5,298 bases of DNA. It comes from an uncultured Clostridia bacterium. GTDB taxonomy: Bacteria > Bacillota > Clostridia > TANB77 > CAG-508. The translations under genes were made by a program, and so were the position numbers. The notes under the pieces are model-generated. The model searched no databases. It saw nothing but the letters and a program-made list of their open reading frames with translations, and was not told the origin of the DNA. This document shows, in pieces, positions 1-5,298 of the stretch (positions are counted from its first letter, which is position 1; each line of letters opens with the position of its first letter). The stretch lies in the NCBI GenBank assembly GCA_947584125.1, contig CANPWI010000095.1, positions 1 through 5,298 on the forward strand, read 5' to 3'.

Positions 1-2312
1 TCTTGGTATTTTTGCATTACTTTTTGTTTTAATTCTTCTACTATTTCTTCTTGTTTTATTTTGTCTTTGTTTATTGCTTCTACATTTTCTATTCCTAAAT
101 TAGTTCTTATTTCTTGCATTAATGCTTCTTTACTAATTTGTTCTTCACTAACTCCTTCACAGTATGTTGCAACTATTGTTTCTACTGCATATTCCATCAT
201 ATTAATTATATTGTCATGAATATTTTCACCGTCTAATACTTCTTTTCTTTGTTTATATATAATTTCTCTTTGTATATTCATAACATCATCAAATTGTAAT
301 ACATTTTTACGAATACTAAAGTTCTTTCCTTCAACTCTTTTTTGTGCTTTTTCTACTGCATTTGAGATAATTTTAGCTTCTATTGGCATATTTTCATCTG
401 CACCTAATGTGTTATATACTGATGTAATCATATCTCCACCAAATATTTTCATTAAGTCATCATCAAGTCCAATGAAGAATCTTGATTGTCCAACATCTCC
501 TTGACGACCACTACGTCCTCTTAATTGGTTATCTATTCTTCTTGATTCGTGTCTTTCTGTACCAATTATTTTTAGACCTCCTGCAGCAATAACTTTTTCT
601 TTTTCTTCTTTTATTATTTCATTATATTTATTTTCTAATTCTTTAAATGTTTTTCTTGCTTTTAAAATTTCTTCATCATCTGTTTCATTATATGTTGTTG
701 CTTGTTCTATTAATTCTTCTGGAACTTTATTTTTTCTCATTTCTTGTTTTGCTAAATATTCAGCATTTCCACCAAGCATAATATCAGTACCACGACCTGC
801 CATATTTGTAGCGATTGTAACTGCTCCAAATTTACCAGCTTGTGCTATTATTTCCGCTTCTTTTTCATGGTATTTAGCATTTAATACTTCATGTTTAATT
901 CCTTGTTTTTTTAATATATTACTTAATTTTTCTGATTTTTCTATTGAAACTGTACCAACTAATACTGGTTGTCCTTTTTCATGACTTTTCTTTATTTCTT
1001 CAACTATTGCATTAAATTTTGCATTTTCGTTTTTATAAATAACATCATTTTGGTCTTCTCTAATCATTGGTTTGTTTGTTGGTATTTCTATAACATCTAA
1101 GTGGTATATTTCACGGAATTCTTCTTCTTCTGTCATTGCAGTACCTGTCATTCCGGCTAATTTTTCATACATTCTAAAATAATTTTGGAATGTAATTGTA
1201 GCAAGTGTTTTAGATTCGTCTGCAATTCTAACCTTTTCTTTTGCTTCTATTGCTTGATGTAATCCATTGCTGTATCTTCTACCAATCATAATTCTTCCTG
1301 TAAATTCATCAATTATTAATACTTCTCCATCTTTAACTATATAGTCTATATCTTTTTTCATAATTCCATGTGCTCTTAATGCTTGATTAATATGATGAAC
1401 AATATCAGAATTTTCTAAATCATTTAAATTTTCAACTCTAAATTCATTTTCAGCTTTTTTAATACCTTTTTGTGTTAATGTTGCAGATTTTGCTTTTAAA
1501 TCTACAATATAATCATATTTTTCGTTGTCTTCTGCTTGGTCAAAGTCTTTAATATCTTCTTCTACAATAACTTTTGCTTCTAATTTTTTTACAAATTCAT
1601 TTGCTTTTTTATATAATTCTGAAGATTTATTTGATCTACCAGAAATAATAAGTGGTGTACGAGCTTCATCAATTAAAATACTATCTATTTCATCGACAAT
1701 TGCATAATGTAATCCTCTTTGAACTGCTTGATTTTTATATATAACCATATTATCTCTTAGATAATCAAATCCAAATTCATTATTTGTTCCATAAGTTATA
1801 TCTGAGTTATATGCTTTTTGTTTTTCTTCTGGATTCATTCCATTTATAACAAGACCAACTGTTAATCCTAAGAATTTATACAGTTTTCCCATCCATTCAC
1901 TATCTCTTTTTGCTAAGTAATCATTTACTGTAATTACATGTACACCTTTTCCTTCAAGTGCATTTAGGTATACTGGTAATGTTGCTACTAATGTTTTACC
2001 TTCACCAGTTTTCATTTCTGCAATTCTACCTTGGTGTAATATAATACCACCTATAAGTTGAACATCAAAGTGTCTCATTCCTAAAACTCTTTTTGAAGCT
2101 TCTCTAACTACTGCAAAAGCTTCTGGTAGTAAGTCGTCTAATGTTTCTCCTTCTTTTAATCTATTTTTAAATTCATCTGTTTTTTTAGTTAACTGTTCAT
2201 CTGTTAACTTTTCCATTTCTTCTTCCAATTGATTAATTTTATCTACAATTGGCTTTACTCTTTTAACTTCTTTTTCACTATAGCTTCCAAATACTTTTGT
2301 AAATAATCCCAT
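1..2312 (-). CDS. secA: SecA, Sec preprotein translocase ATPase (3' end outside window)
   Basis: SecA is the cytoplasmic motor ATPase that pushes unfolded preproteins through SecYEG. The visible product is 770 complete codons starting MGLFTKVFG and is unmistakable. Walker A GEGKT is at residues 103-107 (catalytic Lys106). Walker B VDEID has Asp207/Glu208 and runs into DSILIDEARTPLIISG. The preprotein cross-linking domain spans roughly 220-370. EKLAGMTGTA surrounds Met388. Motif V NMAGRGTD is at 503-510 and motif VI QLRGRSGRQGD at 596-606, with arginine-finger candidates Arg600 and Arg603. The helical wing and scaffold region then starts (KRVEGKNFSIRK, LQFDDVMN). The frame is still open at the window edge, so the two-helix finger, the rest of the scaffold and any C-terminal zinc-binding tail are not visible. 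Family members are about 800-900 residues, so roughly 70-150 are missing. The start is fixed by GGAGGA ten bases upstream and by the conserved N-terminus. A helical Lys/Glu-rich insertion of about 60 residues (516-575) separates motifs V and VI. The gene lies 106 bases downstream of the surface-protein gene on the same strand. Identity is certain. Confidence 0.98.
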   Translation of the reverse strand, partial: MGLFTKVFGSYSEKEVKRVKPIVDKINQLEEEMEKLTDEQLTKKTDEFKNRLKEGETLDDLLPEAFAVVREASKRVLGMRHFDVQLIGGIILHQGRIAEMKTGEGKTLVATLPVYLNALEGKGVHVITVNDYLAKRDSEWMGKLYKFLGLTVGLVINGMNPEEKQKAYNSDITYGTNNEFGFDYLRDNMVIYKNQAVQRGLHYAIVDEIDSILIDEARTPLIISGRSNKSSELYKKANEFVKKLEAKVIVEEDIKDFDQAEDNEKYDYIVDLKAKSATLTQKGIKKAENEFRVENLNDLENSDIVHHINQALRAHGIMKKDIDYIVKDGEVLIIDEFTGRIMIGRRYSNGLHQAIEAKEKVRIADESKTLATITFQNYFRMYEKLAGMTGTAMTEEEEFREIYHLDVIEIPTNKPMIREDQNDVIYKNENAKFNAIVEEIKKSHEKGQPVLVGTVSIEKSEKLSNILKKQGIKHEVLNAKYHEKEAEIIAQAGKFGAVTIATNMAGRGTDIMLGGNAEYLAKQEMRKNKVPEELIEQATTYNETDDEEILKARKTFKELENKYNEIIKEEKEKVIAAGGLKIIGTERHESRRIDNQLRGRSGRQGDVGQSRFFIGLDDDLMKIFGGDMITSVYNTLGADENMPIEAKIISNAVEKAQKRVEGKNFSIRKNVLQFDDVMNIQREIIYKQRKEVLDGENIHDNIINMMEYAVETIVATYCEGVSEEQISKEALMQEIRTNLGIENVEAINKDKIKQEEIVEELKQKVMQKYQ

Positions 2313-2322
2313 AAGTTTATAG

Positions 2323-2328
2323 TCCTCC
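2323..2328 (-). promoter_or_regulatory. Ribosome binding site of secA
   Basis: Read on the minus strand this is GGAGGA within TGGGAGGACT, ten bases before the ATG at 2312-2310. The spacing is slightly long but workable. No other in-frame ATG nearby has a comparable site, and the following residues match the usual SecA N-terminus, so it decides the start. Confidence 0.85.
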
Positions 2329-2350
2329 CAATTTAATATATTCCTATAGT

Positions 2351-2379
2351 AATATATCACTAATTGTATTATTTATCAA
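2351..2379 (-). promoter_or_regulatory. Predicted sigma-A-type promoter of secA
   Basis: On the minus strand TTGATA (2379-2374, five of six bases match TTGACA) is followed by an exact 17-base spacer and TATATT (2356-2351, five of six match TATAAT). TGA directly precedes the -10 hexamer, giving the extended -10 TGn element. Transcription would start near 2344-2346, leaving a leader of about 32 bases that contains the ribosome binding site. This would let secA be expressed independently of the upstream surface-protein gene. The background is AT-rich, where chance -10 matches are common, but the full combination with correct spacing and position is good evidence. Confidence 0.65.
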
Positions 2380-2389
2380 GAATAAATAA
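2369..2389 (-). repeat. AT-only inverted repeat overlapping the secA -35 region
   Basis: Two perfect eight-base arms (2369-2376 and 2382-2389, TTATTTAT and ATAAATAA) flank a five-base loop. The repeat overlaps the proposed -35 hexamer at 2374-2379. It starts 30 bases after the stop codon of the surface-protein gene. The stem contains no G:C pair and is not followed by a U-run in the minus-strand transcript, so it is a poor intrinsic terminator. It could be an operator-like site or chance in AT-rich DNA. Confidence 0.3.
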
Positions 2390-2418
2390 GAAAAATATTT
2401 GTTTTTTATATAATTTTT

Positions 2419-5124
2419 TTAATATCCTGTTCTTGGAAGCTTTTTTTCTCTTTTGGGAACTTGTGAATTATTTTTTATTTCAATTTCTACAATTTCATTA
2501 TTTTGCTCAATTTTAACTAAAAAGTCACTTTCATTTAAAATATATCCTTCTCCGGGATTAGTTTCTTTTATAATGTATCTTCCTTTTTCTAATAATTTTG
2601 TAATTGCTATTCCATCTTTGTCTGTTTTTATTTTATCTACTACATTTCCATCCAAATCTAAAATTTCGAATTCAACATCTTTTATTGGACTTCCTGCTCT
2701 TTTATTTAATATTTCATTATCATCATTGCTTGTTTTGTATATTTTTATTTGACCTTTAATTTTCTTATTTGTTAATTCAATTGTTGATGTTTTATTTTCT
2801 TCTACTAAAACTTTTATTTCTTTATCTTCTAATATATACATTTCATCTGTTTTTGTTTCTTTTATATAATACTCTCCGATTGGAAGTTTACATGTTTTTG
2901 CTATTCCATTTTCATCTGTTATAATTTTTTCCACAATTTTTTTATTTTTATCTAATACTTGAAATTCAACATTTGGTATTTTATATTCAGCATTTTCCTC
3001 ATCCATTTTTATAATTTCTATTTGACCTTTTTTCTTTTCGTTTTCAATTTTCATTTCAGTTATTTCATTGTTTTTTAATTTAAAGGTTTGTGTTTCATTA
3101 TTTAATTCATATTCTTGTTTTGTTTGTATTTCTTTTATAGTATAAGTTTTATCTATTGGTAATTTTTTTGATATTGCTTCTCCGTTTTTGTCTGTTTTTA
3201 GTGTTTCTACTATATTTCCATTTTCATCTAATATTTGAAATAAAACACCTTCTAGTTTAATTTCGTTATTGTCTTTATCTACTTTTATAACTTTTACTTG
3301 ACCTTTCTTTTTTTCATTTTCAAATGCAACATTGGTAATTTTATTTTCTTCTAAAATTACGGTTTTTGTTTGTTCTGTTATATTATATTCTTCTTTTGTT
3401 TCTATTTCCTTAATTATTAATTTTTTATAATCTCTTATAGGATATTCTGATGTTTTTGCCTCTCCATTTTCGTTTGTTACTATTGTTTCTAATATATTTC
3501 CTTTTTCGTCTAATACTTGAAATTTTACTCCACTTAATTTTATTTCTTTATTATCCTTATCAACTTTTATAACATTAATACTGCCTTTTTTTAATTCATT
3601 TTCAACTGTGGTTTCTGTAATTTCATTCCAATTAATTGTTATTTCTTTTTCTTCTTCTAAATTATACCATTTATTTGTTTTAGTTTCTCTTAGCTTATAT
3701 TTTCCTATTCTTAAATTTGGAATTTTAATTTCTCCATTTTCATCTGTTACAAATTTCCCAATTACTTTATTAAATTCTTCTGAAAACAGTTCAAATTCTA
3801 TATTTCCAAGTCCAATATTATTGTTATCTTTGTCTATTTTGTATACTATTAAATCTCCACTTTTACATTTATTTGTAATATTCATATTGTATGTTTTACC
3901 ATATTCTAATTCTATTTCTTTGTTATTTTCATCTAAAATATAATTCTGGTTTGTTTCTAATTCTTTTATATTATATTTTCCACAATATAAATTTTCAAAA
4001 GTAAGTGTTCCTTTATTATTTGTAACTCCTTCTAATACTATGCTTCTATCATCATTAGACAGTTCAAATTTAACTCCTTCTATTGGTTTTTGTGTTTCTC
4101 CATCTGTTTTATTTATAATTATTTTAGCTGTATTTGTTTTTATATAAATATTACTATCTACTATAAGTTCTCCATAAGGTGATGAACAAACAGCATAATT
4201 TTGGTATCCAGATTTGCTACTTTCTCCATAAAATATTGGATAGTTTTCACATTTTACTTTTATTTTTACATTTCCATTTGTGTCTGTTTTCATATTTTCT
4301 TTTGGTATTAATACTTTAAAATTTTCTGATTTATTAAATTCGCTTTTTTCTTTTCCATTTATATCTGTTATAATTGTTCCATTTGAAAAATTATTTTTTT
4401 CTATAATAGTATATTTTTCTATATTTATATCTGATATAACACTATATTCTTGTGAATAATAACCATCTTTTTCTTCCTTTAAATTACCTATTTTATTAAC
4501 ATCAATAACTTCTGGATTTGCAGGTGTTTGACTAGAATTATATGCTTTGTAAACTAAATTATATATAGCATTTACTACTTTTTCTCCTCTTGCTTTAGTT
4601 TCTGCCATATCTTGTCCTTCTATTTCGTCTTGGCCTGCTCTAAAATATTGTCTTATATCTTCTAATTTATAATTTCTTAATATACAATTTATTGCTTCTT
4701 TTGTTGCTAAGTATGCATCTTCATCTGTATCAACCTCTAATTCTTTTGCTGTTTTGTATGGATATCCGTTAATGCATATTCTCCATATTTTGGAATCTGA
4801 TAGTATTTCTTTTAATTTTACATCATATCCTTCTATGCTATCTTTTGCCCATCCAACACCTGGTAATGTTGGATCCATACAGTATGCTACTTGCATTTTA
4901 TCTTCCTTACCGTTTTTATCTTTATAATAAACTATTTCATAAGTAATGTATATCCATTTATCTGTTTTATCGTCCTTTTTTTGTACTGTATAAAATCCTT
5001 TTTTTCCTCTTTCTAGGTAATAATCTTCTCCTATACTTACTGCTAATACTTCTAATATTTGCATAGGACATATTATTAATACAATAAGAAGTATTGCTAG
5101 TATTTTAATTAATGTAGTTTTCAT
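2419..5124 (-). CDS. Exported surface protein: thioester-like (TED/TQXA) domain plus six CnaB/SpaA repeats, C-terminal LPRTG
   Basis: This is a 901-residue probable cell-surface adhesin or stalk protein. Residues 1-28 form a Sec signal peptide: MKTTLIK, a hydrophobic stretch at about 8-19, and a plausible cleavage site VLA|VS after Ala28. Residues about 30-205 resemble the thioester domain of Gram-positive adhesins, with YCMD around Cys82, an NGYPYKT segment, and TKEA at 141-144 where the family has TQxA. Residues about 206-331 are a beta-rich, unassigned segment. Residues 332-887 are six CnaB/SpaA-type modules of 91-97 residues, each with the Lys...Glu...Asn pattern of intramolecular isopeptide bonds. 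The end is KKLPRTGY and stop, a sortase motif without the usual hydrophobic segment and basic tail. In such proteins the thioester head bonds covalently to host surfaces and the CnaB domains form a rigid stalk; that role is inferred here. The start has AGGAGG four bases upstream and the signal peptide directly after it. There is no frameshift in the body and no YPK-type pilin motif was seen. Family assignment is secure; the activity of the head and the anchoring mode are uncertain. Confidence 0.9.
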   Translation of the reverse strand: MKTTLIKILAILLIVLIICPMQILEVLAVSIGEDYYLERGKKGFYTVQKKDDKTDKWIYITYEIVYYKDKNGKEDKMQVAYCMDPTLPGVGWAKDSIEGYDVKLKEILSDSKIWRICINGYPYKTAKELEVDTDEDAYLATKEAINCILRNYKLEDIRQYFRAGQDEIEGQDMAETKARGEKVVNAIYNLVYKAYNSSQTPANPEVIDVNKIGNLKEEKDGYYSQEYSVISDINIEKYTIIEKNNFSNGTIITDINGKEKSEFNKSENFKVLIPKENMKTDTNGNVKIKVKCENYPIFYGESSKSGYQNYAVCSSPYGELIVDSNIYIKTNTAKIIINKTDGETQKPIEGVKFELSNDDRSIVLEGVTNNKGTLTFENLYCGKYNIKELETNQNYILDENNKEIELEYGKTYNMNITNKCKSGDLIVYKIDKDNNNIGLGNIEFELFSEEFNKVIGKFVTDENGEIKIPNLRIGKYKLRETKTNKWYNLEEEKEITINWNEITETTVENELKKGSINVIKVDKDNKEIKLSGVKFQVLDEKGNILETIVTNENGEAKTSEYPIRDYKKLIIKEIETKEEYNITEQTKTVILEENKITNVAFENEKKKGQVKVIKVDKDNNEIKLEGVLFQILDENGNIVETLKTDKNGEAISKKLPIDKTYTIKEIQTKQEYELNNETQTFKLKNNEITEMKIENEKKKGQIEIIKMDEENAEYKIPNVEFQVLDKNKKIVEKIITDENGIAKTCKLPIGEYYIKETKTDEMYILEDKEIKVLVEENKTSTIELTNKKIKGQIKIYKTSNDDNEILNKRAGSPIKDVEFEILDLDGNVVDKIKTDKDGIAITKLLEKGRYIIKETNPGEGYILNESDFLVKIEQNNEIVEIEIKNNSQVPKREKKLPRTGY
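2425..2439 (-). other. LPRTG sortase-like motif at the extreme C-terminus
   Basis: Residues 896-900 are LPRTG, followed only by Tyr901 and the TAA at 2421-2419. A normal cell-wall sorting signal continues with some 15-20 hydrophobic residues and a short Lys/Arg tail. Reading on through the stop, or in either other frame, gives no convincing membrane segment before the next stop. Confidence 0.8.
2464..4131 (-). repeat. Six tandem CnaB/SpaA-type domain repeats (coding)
   Basis: The modules occupy residues 332-422 (nt 4131-3859), 423-513 (3858-3586), 514-607 (3585-3304), 608-699 (3303-3028), 700-790 (3027-2755) and 791-887 (2754-2464). Each opens with a strand like VIKVDKD, has a GVxFxVLDxxG segment and an NGxA or equivalent turn, then IKETxT, and closes with a strand ending in Asn before KKG. 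The putative Lys/Glu/Asn triads are 339/388/418, 429/480/509, 520/573/603, 614/665/695, 706/756/786 and 797/854/885. Modules 3 and 4 are the most alike (about half identical by eye). Module 1 is the most divergent, and module 6 carries a small insertion (NKRAGSPIKD). The DNA has diverged too far for long exact repeats, so the array is old rather than recently expanded. Confidence 0.85.
4132..4509 (-). other. Unassigned beta-rich segment between head domain and repeats (coding)
   Basis: Residues about 206-331 link the thioester-like head to the first CnaB module. The segment alternates polar and hydrophobic residues as in a beta sandwich (YSQEYSVISDINIEKYTII, VKIKVKC, ELIVDSNIYIKT). It contains Cys292 and Cys313, and SGYQNYAVCSSPYGEL lies near its end. 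I recognise no named family. It may be the second half of the thioester-domain fold or a separate immunoglobulin-like spacer. Confidence 0.4.
4510..5037 (-). other. Thioester-type (TED/TQXA) domain region, partner Gln replaced (coding)
   Basis: Residues about 30-205 follow the signal peptide directly, where thioester domains of Gram-positive adhesins sit. The cysteine motif is clear: AYCMDPTLPGVGW around Cys82, fitting the aromatic-Cys-hydrophobic-acidic pattern. About 60 residues later DEDAYLATKEAINCIL lines up with the family's ATQxAIW segment, but Lys142 replaces the thioester-forming glutamine and Asn146 the tryptophan. Nearby Gln159, Gln165 and Gln171 are outside that motif. The fold assignment rests on motifs seen by eye; thioester formation is doubtful. 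Confidence 0.6.
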
Positions 5125-5128
5125 GTTT

Positions 5129-5134
5129 CCTCCT
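5129..5134 (-). promoter_or_regulatory. Ribosome binding site of the surface-protein gene
   Basis: AGGAGG on the minus strand lies four bases before the ATG at 5124-5122. The match is perfect though the spacing is short. A canonical signal peptide begins at this ATG, so the start is well supported. Confidence 0.85.
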
Positions 5135-5178
5135 ATTTATTATAAATTTTGTAAATGAAAATTATATTTTTTACTAAT

Positions 5179-5186
5179 CCCTCCTT
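5179..5186 (-). promoter_or_regulatory. Second Shine-Dalgarno-like site with no start codon in range
   Basis: AAGGAGGG on the minus strand is as strong as the real site 45 bases downstream, but no ATG, GTG or TTG follows at a usable distance; the only nearby candidates are ATT or ATA codons. It sits four bases after the stop of a 13-codon reading frame (5232-5191). It may be a ribosome standby site, the remnant of a lost start, or chance. The rest of 5135-5298 shows no promoter with both hexamers at good spacing. TATAAT occurs twice on the minus strand, in AAATATAATTTTC and TTTATAATAAATAGG, without a credible -35. Confidence 0.3.
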
Positions 5187-5298
5187 ATTTTTAATATATT
5201 TTTTTACTGGATTTTTTTGATGATGAACTCATCTTTTGAAAATTTATGTTTTGACTAAAGTTGTATTTAGATTAAATAACATTTTTATTTTACTTTCT

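Noticed and set aside
1525..1707. 60-codon open frame on the plus strand
   Set aside because: It lies wholly antisense to conserved SecA coding sequence, has Ser/Phe/Ile-rich composition typical of reading an A-rich gene backwards, and lacks a ribosome binding site.
2390..2421. Intrinsic terminator for the surface-protein gene just after its stop
   Set aside because: The region is almost pure A/T with no G:C-containing stem followed by a U-run on the minus strand; only A- and T-tracts are visible.
2453..2752. 99-codon open frame on the plus strand
   Set aside because: It is antisense to the sixth CnaB module. The apparent hydrophobic character comes from the T-rich complement of Lys/Glu/Asn codons, not from a membrane protein.
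3608..3943. 111-codon open frame on the plus strand
   Set aside because: It is antisense to CnaB module 2 and the end of module 1, with the same Ser/Leu/Phe/Ile bias and no ribosome binding site.
2464..4131. CRISPR-like or DNA-level tandem repeat array
   Set aside because: The periodicity of about 275-290 bases is that of protein domains, with diverged DNA between copies and no identical repeats or spacers.
5068..5124. Possible lipoprotein signal, with Cys19 in the signal peptide (LIIC)
   Set aside because: The residue before Cys is Ile, where a lipobox needs Gly, Ala or Ser. A type I cleavage site after Ala28 fits better.
5221..5236. Small hairpin GATG-AACT-CATC upstream of the surface-protein gene
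   Set aside because: Four base pairs with a four-base loop are too weak to call a terminator or operator.
5251..5279. Plus-strand promoter TTGACT with a possible divergent gene beyond the window
   Set aside because: The -35 is good, but the sequence at the right distance (TAAATA or AAATAA) is a poor -10 and no gene start or ribosome binding site follows inside the window.
5244..5297. Minus-strand frame open from the window edge, ending ...MLFNLNTTLVKT and stop, as the end of an upstream gene
   Set aside because: Only 17 codons are visible, with no recognisable motif; in DNA this AT-rich a frame of that length has no evidential weight.

Overview
This is a very AT-rich window (clearly under one third G+C by eye). 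It holds two genes, both on the minus strand, so the plus strand reads as long T- and pyrimidine-rich tracts. Tryptophan is encoded by TGG and neither frame uses TGA as sense, so the standard bacterial code applies and the UGA=Trp mycoplasma code does not. Strong AGGAGG-type ribosome binding sites, low G+C and a Gram-positive type surface protein point to a low-GC Firmicute, probably an uncultured clostridial or RF39-like gut lineage. The species cannot be named from this sequence.

Layout, in the direction of transcription (high to low coordinates). Positions 5298-5125 are upstream sequence with no recognisable gene; they contain a Shine-Dalgarno-like site with no usable start codon after it, and then the real ribosome binding site. 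Positions 5124-2419 encode a 901-residue exported surface protein: signal peptide, an N-terminal thioester-type (TED/TQXA) domain, an unassigned beta-rich segment, six tandem CnaB/SpaA-type domains, and an LPRTG sortase-like motif that is almost the last thing in the protein. Positions 2418-2313 are a 106-base intergenic region with a good sigma-A-type promoter and an AT-only inverted repeat. Positions 2312-1 encode the first 770 residues of SecA, the Sec translocase ATPase; its 3' end lies outside the window.

The two genes have a simple functional link: the surface protein has a Sec-type signal peptide and would be a client of the SecA encoded next to it. SecA appears to have its own promoter, so they need not form a strict operon. 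The most interesting material is in the surface protein. The thioester cysteine is present, but the partner glutamine of the TQXA motif reads lysine. All six CnaB domains keep a complete Lys/Glu/Asn isopeptide triad. The sortase motif lacks the membrane segment and basic tail needed for normal anchoring. The product could therefore be a chemically cross-linked, stalk-like protein with an altered adhesion head and an unusual or lost anchor.
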